From Oscillatoria sp. SIO1A7 (GTDB lineage Bacteria; Cyanobacteriota; Cyanobacteriia; Cyanobacteriales; Laspinemataceae): a stretch of DNA of 64,000 nucleotides. The DNA lies in contig JAAHFN010000001.1 in assembly GCA_010672965.1 (NCBI GenBank), positions 372,359 through 436,358 on the forward strand, read 5' to 3'. Below are positions 19,354 to 28,212 of the stretch, piece after piece (within the stretch, counting starts at the first letter, position 1; every line of letters begins with the position of its first letter). The translations under genes and the position numbers were made by a program. The notes beneath the pieces are model-generated. The model did not search any database. It saw only the letters and a list, made by a program, of their open reading frames with translations, and had not been told where the DNA came from.

Positions 19354-19980
19354 ATGGCCATGAAAAAGATTCTCACAGCGATCGCCTCTGCGGCGATTTT
19401 GACTGCGATCGGTGCCGGAGCCGCCTCCGCCCAAGACATTATTCCTATAGGAAACAGCACCAATACAGACACCAGCCTGATTTACAACAGTTTGGACGAC
19501 AACCAAGCTGAATTAGCTGAGAAACTCTCCGATGCCTTAAACCAAACGTTAAGTATAAGCATTTCGGCCCAGGAGCTTCTCGACGACCCAAGCCAACTGG
19601 ATAAATTGTATGCCGATGCTTCGGATCCTGGTAAGATGGGTTTGTTGGGAACGTTCACGAAAAACGGCTGTTCTGTAAATGCCGATTGCGCCTTCGATGC
19701 GATTGGATTGGGTCTTGTCTTCGCATGCGCTGGCTCCGGAAAAGATCCACAAGCTTGGGCTAAATGCGTCAGGGACAAGGATGAAGACGCCTATTTGAAG
19801 GCTGTCAATTGTACTTGGGGCAGTTGTCCTGATTTTGCCAACTTACCCGGGCAAAAAACTTACGCTTGTAATAACTCTCCCGAACAAATGCTGGCGGGCA
19901 ATCTTTGGCTGGCTCTCCCTAAAAGTCTGAATCAAGGCAAAACCGAATATCTCTCTGTCGATGTGCTATCGCAAGGTTAA
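19354..19980 (+). CDS. Secreted Cys-containing protein of unknown function
   Basis: A 208-residue protein with a clear signal peptide: KK at 4-5, hydrophobic 7-23, Ala-rich cleavage near AASA-QD. The mature part has eight Cys in the second half (CSVNADC, FACAGSG, AKCVRD, NCTWGSC, YACNN), suggesting three or four disulfides formed in the periplasm. I recognise no family. ATG at 19354 is used (AGGGA about 13 nt upstream); ATG at 19360 is also possible and would start exactly at MKK. The leader contains a 10-bp hairpin at 19271-19297. A strong terminator follows at once, so the gene is transcribed alone. Confidence 0.7.
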   Translation: MAMKKILTAIASAAILTAIGAGAASAQDIIPIGNSTNTDTSLIYNSLDDNQAELAEKLSDALNQTLSISISAQELLDDPSQLDKLYADASDPGKMGLLGTFTKNGCSVNADCAFDAIGLGLVFACAGSGKDPQAWAKCVRDKDEDAYLKAVNCTWGSCPDFANLPGQKTYACNNSPEQMLAGNLWLALPKSLNQGKTEYLSVDVLSQG

Positions 19981-20000
19981 GCGCGTGAATTTTTTCAATA

Positions 20001-20030
20001 AAAAAGCCCTCCCGACGGGGAGGGCTTTTT
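20001..20030 (+). terminator. Intrinsic terminator after the secreted-protein gene
   Basis: AAAAAGCCCTCCC and GGGAGGGCTTTTT form a 13-bp stem with a GACG loop. Its A- and T-rich flanks make it potentially bidirectional, so it could also serve the leftward aminotransferase gene. Confidence 0.92.
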
Positions 20031-20034
20031 ATTT

Positions 20035-20132
<98 letters not shown>

Positions 20133-20146
<14 letters not shown>

Positions 20147-21308
20147 AAAACGCCCCTATTTTCTCCACAGCCGCTGCCAAAATTTGGGGCTCGCGGACTA
20201 AGGCAAATCGCACATATCCTTCGCCAGCTTTACCAAAACCGGCACCGGGGGCTATAGCTACGCCAGTGTTTAGCACTAGATTAGTACAGAATCCTATAGA
20301 ATCTTGCTGCCAAGGTGGAGGCAATTTTGCCCAAACATACATGCTTGCTTCGGGGAGCGGAACTTGCCAACCGATGCGATTGAGCGCCGAGACCAAGGCA
20401 TCCCGGCGCTTCCGAAAGGTTTCTACGGTGGATTTTACGCAGTCTTGGGAACCCGATAGAGCTGCGATCGCTCCATTAACAATCCCTCGATACTGATTAA
20501 AATCAATCGTTGCTTTTACTTGCCTCAGAGCCAGAATCAGCTCTGGATTGCCAATAGCAAAACCAACCCGGAAGCCGCCTAGATTATATGACTTGGACAT
20601 AGAGAAAAACTCAATCGAGACAGTTTTCTCCCTGTCGGCCATCAGCACTGAGGGCGCAACGCTCCTGTCCCCAAATACCAAGTCTGCGTAGGGAAAATCG
20701 TGAGCCAGCACCAAATCGTGACTCTGGCAAAACTGCACGGCTTTTTGGAAAAATGACAGGGGTGCAGTAGCGCTCGTTGGGTTATGAGGATAGCTCAACA
20801 CCATCATCCGCGCTTGTTCTAGCACTGCGGATGGTATATCCTCAAACACGGGCAAAAAACCATTTTCTGCCCGGAGCGGCATGGGATAAATCTGGCCTCC
20901 GGCCAAATAGACGCCACCCATATGGGAAGGGTAGCCCGGATCCATCAAAAGAGCAAAGTCACCCGGATTTAAAATAGCCAGGGGTAGATGAGCGGTGCCT
21001 TCTTGAGAACCAATTAGTTGCAGAACCTCTGTTTCTGGATCTACCGGAATGCCATATCTTTTCTCATACCAGTCGGCGGCGGTTTGCCGAAATTCCCTGG
21101 TGCCGTGAAAGAGCAGATAACCGTGGGTTTGGGTATCCTGCAAAGATTCGGCGATCGCTTCTATGACGTGGCTTGGAGAAGGCAAATCGGACGACCCTAG
21201 GAACAGATTTATCGAATCCAGCCCTTTTGCTTTTGCCTTTGCCAAGGCATTATCCATGTCGGCAAAGATATTAGAGCGCAGGGGTTCTAAACGTTGGGCA
21301 AATTGCAT
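20133..21308 (-). CDS. PLP-dependent aminotransferase, class I/II (aspartate/LL-DAP aminotransferase-like)
   Basis: A 391-residue fold-type I aminotransferase. Motifs: INLFLGSSDLPSP near the N-terminus, YLLFHGTREFR, DPGYPSHMGG (about 123-132), the SYPHNPTSA motif that holds the PLP-phosphate/substrate Asn-Pro, and SMSKSYNLGGFRVGFA with the Schiff-base Lys. It is cytoplasmic. It resembles proteins annotated as LL-diaminopimelate or aspartate aminotransferase, but the substrate cannot be settled from sequence alone, so no symbol is given. The gene's last codons (HFSLK* region read as FLSEK) abut the minisatellite at 20035-20146, so the repeat may have altered the C-terminus. Confidence 0.85.
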
Positions 21309-21379
21309 ATTCTTTTTATTTTAGCCTAATGCTAGGGTGTTGATTTTGTAGGAGACTGACTGGTTTTAAATTTTAGGTT

Positions 21380-21524
21380 ATATCAAATCCGCTTAGCTGC
21401 CGCACAAATCCCGTAGGGTCAATCCCCGAAAGCGTTGCGATCGCCTCTACAGCTTGGGGCAGCTACGGGCGGACTGCCCCTACAAATACTGGAATTGCTG
21501 GAATTGTTTAAACGAATTTGATAT
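21380..21524 (+). repeat. MITE-like element with ATATCAAATCCG ends (copy 1)
   Basis: Ends TATATCAAATCCGC and CGAATTTGATAT are imperfect inverted repeats. The interior has CACAAATCCCGTAGGGT and GCCCCTACAAATACT. The copy at 26531-26643 is the same element in the opposite orientation. Confidence 0.75.
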
Positions 21525-21586
21525 TAATTTCAAAAACTAAACCCAAAGCAATTGTTTCGTTGGCTTGAGGAACGAAAAGCGATCTA

Positions 21587-21653
21587 GGGGAGCGACCCGG
21601 GAACGTAACCCAAAACCTCGCTATGGTTGGGTTACGTTCCCGGGTCGCTCCCT
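21587..21653. repeat. Hairpin element GGGAGCGACCCGGGAACGTAACCCAA type
   Basis: The left arm 21587-21613 and right arm 21627-21653 pair perfectly over at least 24 bp around a 13-nt loop. Its TTGGGTTACGTTCCCGGG arm is related to the element at 5767-5919. Confidence 0.85.
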
Positions 21654-21903
21654 ACTATGAAAAGAAAGGTCAAAATTGAAATGCTCCCGAGTTTTTCAGA
21701 TGCTCGGGACTATCGATTTTTTCATGGGTTTTTCCCACAGCCCAAACCGATGATAGCCTCACATCCTAGTGCAGCGCGGCAGAAATAATCTTTCTTCGCC
21801 CTCTTATGGCCGGGAGCCCCGGGAGCCTGACTCCAAAGGAATGCGCGAATTTTGAATTCTGAATTGCGTGAATTCCAGGCAGCGGCACTAGGGAATGAGC
21901 ATT

Positions 21904-22233
21904 TTAGATATGCTGCTCTATCATTTCGACAAGCAGGTTTTTAGTAATGGCACCTTCATGGCTGGTAAGTACCTCTTGGTTCTCGATCACTCTCAGGGCT
22001 GGCACCCCTTGTACTTTGTATTGGTCGATCGCTTTAAATTCCTCCCTATTATCGACTTGCATTTTAATTACCTTGAGGCGATCGCTATAATTATTAGCTA
22101 CCCATTCTACCGACGGCGACACCAATTTGCAAGGACCGCACCAGGTTGCCCAAAAGTAAAGTAACAAAGGCGTCTGCGCCTTTTCTACTTCTGTACTTAA
22201 CTCGTCATCTGTTACTACGATCGTGATACTCAT
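21904..22233 (-). CDS. Thioredoxin-family protein
   Basis: A 109-residue, single-domain thioredoxin. The redox site WATWCGPCK is at about 28-36, the cis-proline loop VQGVPALRV at about 74-82, and helical ends are intact. It reduces disulfides in cytoplasmic targets. The N-terminal sequence and the LVSPSVEWVANNY segment after the active site fit a divergent cyanobacterial paralogue rather than the main m-type thioredoxin (inference), so no symbol is given. The start is ATG; TGGAGTCCGATG upstream includes GGAG. Monocistronic. Confidence 0.93.
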   Translation of the reverse strand: MSITIVVTDDELSTEVEKAQTPLLLYFWATWCGPCKLVSPSVEWVANNYSDRLKVIKMQVDNREEFKAIDQYKVQGVPALRVIENQEVLTSHEGAITKNLLVEMIEQHI

Positions 22234-22348
22234 CGGACTCCAATATTTCGTCTATAAGCTTTTAACCAATTCGGCAAAGTGCCGCATATTTTAGCTTGCC
22301 TCCGCAAAGGCTGTAGATAAGGCGCTTTCCTGGGGATGTTCTGCCTTA

Positions 22349-22482
22349 TATAGCACTAAGCACTAAGGTTAGGATAATTCAAAATTCGCTCCCTAGCTAG
22401 TAACGGCAACGCTTGTGCTAAAAGCTGACTGCCGTTGCAAGAGCGTCTGTGCAGGAGAATCGCATGACTGTTTACTGCTATA
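22349..22482 (+). repeat. MITE-like element, TATAGCA...TACTGCTATA family (copy 5)
   Basis: 134 bp beginning TATAGCACTAAGC and ending TTTACTGCTATA, with AAGGTTAGGATA and CTAGTAACGGCAACGCTTGTGCT inside. It is the longest copy; an insert around 22440-22465 includes CGTTGCAAGAGCGTC. The surrounding spacer 22234-22656 shows no gene. Confidence 0.7.
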
Positions 22483-22656
22483 TCTGCCAACACATTATTG
22501 CGACGGGCCTTCGAGGGCGGTGGCTAGCCCATAGGCAGCCGCCCATTGTTATAAAATACTAATGCACCAGCATTCGAGTGCCAGTGCATATGGATTATTG
22601 GGGCGCCGGCGCATCCCGGGGCTCCGGCACCAATAGGAAATCCCCAGACCTTTAGC

Positions 22657-23439
22657 CTACATCTGATTGAGCTGGGAGCGCAGCTCTTCCAATTCCGCGT
22701 CAACGGCTTTTTTAGAGGAATTGGAACTGGAACTGGAACTGGTTTCCCCTGCCCCGGGCAGTTCGCCTTGGGAGATAGAACCCCCTGTCAACTGGGCTTT
22801 CATCGCTTCAAGCTCGTCATCCACATTGCTACCCGCCTCTAGCTGGGCAAACTGCTGTTCCAAACCGGCACCAGCCAATTCTGCTGCAGCTTGGGAGCGC
22901 GCTTCCATTTGCAAGACCTTTTCTTCCATCCGCTCAAAAGCTGCCATAGAACTGGTAGCATTGAGTGAATTCAAGCTGCTTTGCAATTGCTCGTTAGCTT
23001 TGGCGGCGTTAGCCCGCGCCTTGAGCATATTCTTTTTAGTCTTGGCCTCAGAAATTTTTCCTTCGAGGGCCACAAGGTTTTTCTTGAGGGTATCGACCTG
23101 GGCAGTTTGAGCCTCTAGCTGAGTTTTAAGAGTTCCTGCAGTTTCCGAGTGAGTTTTCTTGCGAACTAGGGCCTCCCGAGCCAGACTTTCATCGCCTTTT
23201 TGTAGAGCGAGCTGGGCGCGTTGTTGCCAGGTGTTGCTCTCGCTTGTCGCCTGGTTGAACTGTTTTTGGGTTCTTTTTTGAGTAGCAATGGCAGTAGCAA
23301 CAGCCTGACGCAATTGTACCAGGTCCTCTTGCATATCTACAATCGATTGCTCTAAAATTTTTTCTGGATCTTCAGCTTTGCTAACCAAGTCGTTAATATT
23401 AGCTTTGATAAGGCGACCAATGCGATCGAATAATCCCAT
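22657..23439 (-). CDS. PspA/IM30 (Vipp1) family protein
   Basis: A 260-residue, almost wholly helical ESCRT-III-like protein that oligomerises on membranes, protecting the inner membrane (PspA) or maintaining thylakoids (Vipp1). Start ATG at 23439 (MGLFDRIGRLIK) with AAAAGGAA upstream; an in-frame extension to 23508 would add 23 residues that lie outside the family. Residues 1-24 form the amphipathic membrane-binding helix. Then comes the long coiled coil with EDPEKILEQ and MQEDLVQLRQAVA. The tail has a Ser run (ETSSSSSSNSS) before a final helix VDAELEELRSQLNQM, the extra helix typical of Vipp1 rather than PspA. A paralogue is next to it on the same strand, with 449 bp between. Confidence 0.92.
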   Translation of the reverse strand: MGLFDRIGRLIKANINDLVSKAEDPEKILEQSIVDMQEDLVQLRQAVATAIATQKRTQKQFNQATSESNTWQQRAQLALQKGDESLAREALVRKKTHSETAGTLKTQLEAQTAQVDTLKKNLVALEGKISEAKTKKNMLKARANAAKANEQLQSSLNSLNATSSMAAFERMEEKVLQMEARSQAAAELAGAGLEQQFAQLEAGSNVDDELEAMKAQLTGGSISQGELPGAGETSSSSSSNSSKKAVDAELEELRSQLNQM

Positions 23440-23783
23440 AACTGTGTTTTTCCTTTTGGGGTGGTTTGCGGTGGCGGTCGTTCCTGGTTTTGTCTGCCCT
23501 AGAGCCACGTTTAAAGGGGCCTAAAAGCAAGAGCCTCGCGATTGGTGTCAAGGAATATGGTGGTGGGTAAGGGGATCCATAAAACACCATCCGCCGTTTG
23601 ACACCAGTGGAGCCTTTGATTGCCTGGGGCTTAGGGTAACTTCAGTCCCCAGGCTCAGAACTCCCGAAGCCAATTTCAATCCCCTAGCTTATTCAGCAAT
23701 GCAGAGAGGATCGACCTAATATTTAGTTTAAAAACTTCAGCCAGGAATCGCCCCTACCATGAAGATATTGCCAGTTGCTCGTT

Positions 23784-23851
23784 CTGGCTGCATTTTCTGG
23801 CTGCATTCTCTGGGGGCATTTTCCGGCTGCATCTCTGGCGGCATTCTCTAT
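23784..23851 (+). repeat. Short direct repeat TCTGGCTGCATT, about four to five units
   Basis: TTCTGGCTGCATTTTC and diverged copies (TCTGGGGGCATTTTC, CGGCTGCATCTC, TGGCGGCATTCTC) repeat about every 15-16 bp between the two PspA genes. An open frame across it is a by-product of the repeat. Confidence 0.6.
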
Positions 23852-23888
23852 GTGCCTTCGTACAAGGGATACGCAAGGTATGCGCTCC

Positions 23889-24653
23889 TCAAGACTTATC
23901 TAATTGGGAGCGCAGCTTTTCTAATTCCCCTTCAATCGGATCCATTGCCCGAGAAGGGCTAGATAATTTAGCTTTCCCTTTGTTGCCCCCTTGCATTGTT
24001 GGGCTCTGTTGCATAGGGTTGCTTGTATCTCTGTCGGGACCTGGGACTTGCCCCTCAGATTCTAAAGAGGCAAATTTTTCCTCTAAGTCATCTCCGGCTA
24101 TATAGGCGATCGCTTCGGAGCGAGCCTCCAGTTCTATCACCCGATCCTCAATTTTTTCAAAAGCCGAGCCTCCATTGATAGCTTCGAGCATATGATTGAG
24201 CTTTTCCGAGGCAACAGCAGAGCGGGCCCGAGCTATATAAATATCTTTTTTCGTTTTAGCATCAGCAATTTTAATTTCCAGAGCCCGAGTATTTTTCTTA
24301 AAATCGTTAACTACCAGAGCCTGCTGTTTGAGCTGTATCTCTATCGCGCTAGCTGTCTCTTGATAGCTCATGCACCTGCTCAAAGCTTCCCGCGCTAATC
24401 GTTCGTCCCCTTTTTGCAGGGCCAGCATAGCTCGCCTCTTCCACTCATCCGCCGTAGATTTGGCTTGCTCGTATTCTCGCTCCGTGCGTTTTTGGCTTGC
24501 GATCGCAGAGGCCACAGACTGCCGCAGTTGAATTAGCTCCTCGTTCATTTCCATTAAAGTCATTTCCAGGAGCTTTTCTGGATCTTCGCTTTTCCCCACC
24601 AGGCTATCTATCTGGGAGCGAATTATCCGCACAATCCGGTCAATCAATCCCAT
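23889..24653 (-). CDS. PspA/IM30 family paralogue
   Basis: A 254-residue paralogue of the neighbouring PspA/Vipp1 protein. It has the amphipathic start MGLIDRIVRIIRSQ, then SEDPEKLLEMTLMEMNEELIQLRQ and the ALQKGDERLAREALSR helix. It also carries a C-terminal extra helix (MDPIEGELEKLRSQLDK) after a Gln/Ser/Gly-rich linker with PTMQGGNKGK. It therefore has the same domain plan, but the linker and coil have diverged. It lies upstream of the first PspA gene on the same strand, so the two may arise from an old tandem duplication. A 16-bp tandem repeat sits directly before its start and could affect expression (inference). Confidence 0.9.
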   Translation of the reverse strand: MGLIDRIVRIIRSQIDSLVGKSEDPEKLLEMTLMEMNEELIQLRQSVASAIASQKRTEREYEQAKSTADEWKRRAMLALQKGDERLAREALSRCMSYQETASAIEIQLKQQALVVNDFKKNTRALEIKIADAKTKKDIYIARARSAVASEKLNHMLEAINGGSAFEKIEDRVIELEARSEAIAYIAGDDLEEKFASLESEGQVPGPDRDTSNPMQQSPTMQGGNKGKAKLSSPSRAMDPIEGELEKLRSQLDKS

Positions 24654-24675
24654 AACGGACTCCGTATCATTGCTT

Positions 24676-24754
24676 GCTATGAGGATTTTGGGCTATGAGG
24701 GTTTTGGGCTATAAGGGTTTTAGGCTATAAGGGTTTTGGGCTATAAGAGTTTGG
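24676..24754 (+). repeat. Five tandem 16-bp units (GCTATAAGGGTTTTGG) upstream of the PspA paralogue
   Basis: Units differ by one or two bases (ATGAGGATTTTGG, ATGAGGGTTTTGG, ATAAGGGTTTTAG and so on). The array begins 22 bp before the leftward ATG at 24653, so it lies in the 5' UTR or promoter of that gene. Confidence 0.88.
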
Positions 24755-24844
24755 CGGCCAATCTCTCCAATATCTTATATTATTCTATCGGACCCTCATG
24801 CCTGCCAAGCAGGCTAATTTAGTTTCCCAATGCTAATACAAGCT

Positions 24845-26227
24845 TTAGGGTTTATACAAGACAGCCGGTAGCCCCCCTAATTTCGTTAGTTCCTCCAGAG
24901 TCTCCTTGGCCGACACCTCATTCTCAAGAGCGGCCAGTTGTATGCGTACCCCTATGGGAAACTCCCGCACATAAGCATCTGGAATCCATTTTCTTGCTTC
25001 CCTGAGACTATTATCGTTTTTGTATTCCATAACAATATAATAAAAATCTGGAAGATAGTCCCCCAGAGGCTCCACATATTCGTATTCCGGGATTGCTGGC
25101 AGCGGTGTAGTCTCTGGAACGGTTGAAGAGGACCCCTCCTCATCAGGCGGTTTGGTTGCAGCCTCTGTAGTGCCTGTATTGCTTTCTGTGGTGGTTGCTG
25201 TATTGCTTTCTGTGGTGGTTGCTGTATTGCTTTCTGTGGTTGGTTTTGCGATCGCAGTAGGCTCTGCGATCGCTTGATTTTTTTTCTGTACCGACTCCGG
25301 CAACAAAACCGAATCAATTTTCTCCAAGCCCGAGGAAGCTGTCGAGTTGGAATTGACAACAGCAGTAGGAGTTGGTTTCCCTATAGGTTTCTCTGGTAGA
25401 GGGCTAGAGGAGTTGGACTTCTTTGGCTCCAAAGTTCCTAAAGTTTCTAAATCTACAGAGCCAAATTCTTTTTGTACTAAATTCGGCGATTTGGGCACTG
25501 ATGTCGCGGAGGACTTAGCCTCAGCAGTCTTAGCATCTTCCTTGGATTCGGTTTTGCTATCTGTAGATTTTTCAGATAAAACTCGCCCTCGGCCAAAACC
25601 ATTCGGATTGGCCAGCACATACAGCAAGGTGGCACTAGCTGCCACAAATAGGAGCATAGAGCCCAGTCCCAAAGGAGTCAAGAGGCTCTTAGGAAAGCGA
25701 AATTTTTTCTGGGTTGACTTCGGAATGACCTCGGGAATAACCTCGGTCCCATCTTCATCCAGGCTTTTAAGGAGTTCTTCCGAGGATTCGAGATAGTCAT
25801 CTGGTCCGTCCGTGCTGGGTTCCGATTCCAAATTCGCTTCTACTGAGGAGATATCCTTAGATTCGAGCTTCGCTTCTTGGCTATATGTCAAAGGCAGACC
25901 CGGAGGATTTTGGCTGGAGTCTGGGAGTTTTTGGGGCATTGGTTCTGCTTCTAACAAAGCTGAATGCCCTTTGCTCTCTCGCTGAGCCTGCTCTGGATTG
26001 GCCGCACTACTATTATCTACGGAAGGCAGTTCGATACCGCTCCAGCTAGAAGCGGTCCCAGGTACGGAAAACGGATCCGCTTGTTCCACTCGTTTTTGAC
26101 GGCGATACCGGGCAAGTTCTGCATCTAGATTGACATCCAAACTCCCCAGTACCGCTTTCAAGGCTGGTTTTAATCCAGGAGTTGGGGCAGTTTTTCTGGG
26201 GGATTCAACTGAGGACAGTTGACTCAT
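24845..26227 (-). CDS. Single-pass membrane protein with SPOR-like C-terminal domain
   Basis: A 460-residue protein. Start ATG at 26227 is chosen because AAGGAG lies seven bases upstream; a longer frame to 26278 lacks this. Regions: a cytoplasmic Pro/Ser/Glu-rich N-terminal half, one transmembrane helix (about 188-206, LLTPLGLGSMLLFVAASATLL without basic breaks), then a low-complexity Ser/Thr/Lys linker with three near-identical repeats of ATTTESNT. The last 80 residues (DFYYIVMEYKNDNSL...GVRIQLAALENEVSAKETLEEL) look like a SPOR fold, which in other bacteria binds denuded peptidoglycan at the septum. The role is inferred only. Alone between repeats and the PspA gene. Confidence 0.65.
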   Translation of the reverse strand: MSQLSSVESPRKTAPTPGLKPALKAVLGSLDVNLDAELARYRRQKRVEQADPFSVPGTASSWSGIELPSVDNSSAANPEQAQRESKGHSALLEAEPMPQKLPDSSQNPPGLPLTYSQEAKLESKDISSVEANLESEPSTDGPDDYLESSEELLKSLDEDGTEVIPEVIPKSTQKKFRFPKSLLTPLGLGSMLLFVAASATLLYVLANPNGFGRGRVLSEKSTDSKTESKEDAKTAEAKSSATSVPKSPNLVQKEFGSVDLETLGTLEPKKSNSSSPLPEKPIGKPTPTAVVNSNSTASSGLEKIDSVLLPESVQKKNQAIAEPTAIAKPTTESNTATTTESNTATTTESNTGTTEAATKPPDEEGSSSTVPETTPLPAIPEYEYVEPLGDYLPDFYYIVMEYKNDNSLREARKWIPDAYVREFPIGVRIQLAALENEVSAKETLEELTKLGGLPAVLYKP

Positions 26228-26530
26228 GGCAGCACTCCTTAGAAGTTGAGAAAAGCTAATCCTATAGTAATCTTCCAATCCAGCAAGGGAATTTCCTAGC
26301 TCCTTGGAGCAGCGAGTGTGGCGAGCGAAGATCGCGATCGCCCTATTGCCAGCAATGCTAGCTTCGCAGCGGCGCGAATCACAAGGCTAGATCTGCGCAG
26401 GGAGTCACCGTCGATTCGATCGCATTGCAGGGGCGATCGCACTGGGTGTTAAGATGCTCTACAAGTTGCTGCTGGCTGAATTCAAGCTCTAGCAGTTTAG
26501 GCCCACCATACGATGGGTTTCTAGTTTGTT

Positions 26531-26643
26531 ATATCAAATCCGGTGAAATAGTATTTGTAGGGGAGCCCCCCGTGGCTGCCCCGGGCTTGGGCGGGCACGG
26601 GGAACCCTACGGGATTTATGGAACAGCTACGCGGATTTGATAT
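26531..26643 (-). repeat. MITE-like element with ATATCAAATCCG ends (copy 2, inverted)
   Basis: Ends ATATCAAATCCGG and GCGGATTTGATAT. Read on the - strand, the interior AAATCCCGTAGGGT and CCCCTACAAATACT align with copy 1 at 21380. The remaining spacer 26644-26954 has no gene and leads into the TnpB element. Confidence 0.75.
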
Positions 26644-26954
26644 TATTTGTGGTCTGTGAGGTAAAGATTAACTTATAGCCTCGATCTTGAAACAATCCCT
26701 CTAGGAATCCAGGACTTGCGAAAAAGTCAAGCGCCGGAGGGCTGCCAGCAGAAAGCGATAAATTGTACAATTGTTGACATGCGTTAGACAAAAGGTACGA
26801 TTTAATAGAAATATGTCTAAGTTTAACTGCAGCATTATGAGGCAGTGGAGTTTTAGGAGTATCTACTCAGGCCATTCGTCTAAATGAAATACAATAAGTT
26901 TTAATAAAAAAGAAATTACCAAAGATTGAGAGCGCAAAACATCAGCCAAATTGA

Positions 26955-28157
26955 ATGAAGGCATTTAAGACAGAGCTGAAACTCAATAACAGCCAGCGCA
27001 CCATGATGGCCAAGCACGCGGGCGTAGCGCGTCATGCCTACAACTGGGGATTGGCTGCTTGCATCGAAGCCCATAAGAACGGAGAGAAGCGCCCCACCGC
27101 GATTGACCTGCATAAATGCCTGGTGGCCGAGGTGAAGTCGGCAAATCCTTGGTATTACGAGGTGTCCAAATGCTCGCCCCAGCAGGCTTTGAGAGATTTG
27201 GACAAGGCATTTAAAAATTTCTTCACCGTCCAGGGTCGGGGATTTCCTCGCTTTAAGAAGAAAGGCCGTAACGATAGCTTCTATCTGGAAGGAAGCATTA
27301 AAATCTCGGGCAACAGAATTAAATTGCCCAGAATTGGTTGGGTGAAAACTTACGAGAAACACCTGCCGCCAATACTGGTTAAGAAGACTAGCAACGTAAC
27401 AATTAGCCTAAAAGCCGGTCGGTGGTTCATTTCCTTAAAGGTTGATGTTGACCCTCGGCCCATTGAACATCCTCACGGGTGTGTCGGCGTCGATTTGGGG
27501 GTCAAAACCCTAGCAACCCTAAGCGACGGCAAGACTTTCCCAGCAGTCAAAGCGTACCGCAAAGCAAAACGAAAGATAGCTCGATTACAACGCTCGGTTA
27601 GCCGGAAGGTCAAGGGTTCCAACAACCGCAAAAAAGCGGTAAGAAAGTTGCAAAAGGCGCACCACCGGGTTGCTTGTATCAGAAACGACGCCACCCACAA
27701 GTTAACTACCTACCTCGCCAAAAACCACAGCGAGGTGGTAATTGAAGACTTGAATGTTAGCGGCATGATGAAGAATCACCGTTTGGCACAGGCTATAGCG
27801 GATGGTGGCTTTTATGAATTTCGGCGTCAGCTAGAGTACAAGTGCCAGTGGTACGGTAGCTTATTAACGGTAGTTGACAGGTTCTATCCGTCATCTAAAA
27901 CCTGTTCCCATTGCGGTCATATCCATAAAGAATTGAAGTTGCGAGATAGAACATTTATCTGTCCCAACTGCGGATTCTTATTAGACCGCGATTGGAACGC
28001 AGCAATTAATTTACAGAAGGCGGGAAGCTCTCCCGTGTCGGCCTGTGGAGCATCAAAGAGCGCGATCTGCCTCGGTGGGTCGGATGCGCAGAAGCAGGAA
28101 AAGAACGCTCCCTTGAGGACCGTCCAGCTTGGCCTGGATTTGTCCAATTTTGGGTAA
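26955..28157 (+). CDS. IS200/IS605-family TnpB, RNA-guided nuclease
   Basis: A 400-residue TnpB with a complete RuvC triad. Asp180 is in GVDLGVKTLA, Glu264 in VVIEDLNVSG, and the third Asp is in LLDRDWNAAINL (344-346). The zinc ribbon Cys are 317, 320, 336 and 339 (CSHCG, CPNCG). Proteins of this family use an omega-RNA from the 3' end of the element to cut DNA and keep the transposon at its site. There is no TnpA transposase on either side, so this is a lone tnpB that may be immobile. The tail after 360 is unusually Ser/Gly/Ala-rich and may read through the omega-RNA region. Start ATG 26955 (MKAFKTELKLNN); no clear ribosome site. Confidence 0.93.
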   Translation: MKAFKTELKLNNSQRTMMAKHAGVARHAYNWGLAACIEAHKNGEKRPTAIDLHKCLVAEVKSANPWYYEVSKCSPQQALRDLDKAFKNFFTVQGRGFPRFKKKGRNDSFYLEGSIKISGNRIKLPRIGWVKTYEKHLPPILVKKTSNVTISLKAGRWFISLKVDVDPRPIEHPHGCVGVDLGVKTLATLSDGKTFPAVKAYRKAKRKIARLQRSVSRKVKGSNNRKKAVRKLQKAHHRVACIRNDATHKLTTYLAKNHSEVVIEDLNVSGMMKNHRLAQAIADGGFYEFRRQLEYKCQWYGSLLTVVDRFYPSSKTCSHCGHIHKELKLRDRTFICPNCGFLLDRDWNAAINLQKAGSSPVSACGASKSAICLGGSDAQKQEKNAPLRTVQLGLDLSNFG

Positions 28158-28200
28158 GTTTTTTAGAGCGGTTGGTTATTTATGCTTATTGCCGAGTCCT
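28010..28200 (+). ncRNA. Candidate omega-RNA (reRNA) region at the tnpB 3' end
   Basis: By family knowledge the guide RNA overlaps the last codons of tnpB and ends at the element's right border, where the guide begins. Here the DNA is GC-rich with short inverted words through the final 130 bp of the gene, then turns AT-rich (GTAAGTTTTTTAGAG) before btpA. The exact ends are not visible, so this is placed by inference only. Confidence 0.35.
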
Positions 28201-28212
28201 TTTGGGAAGCAC

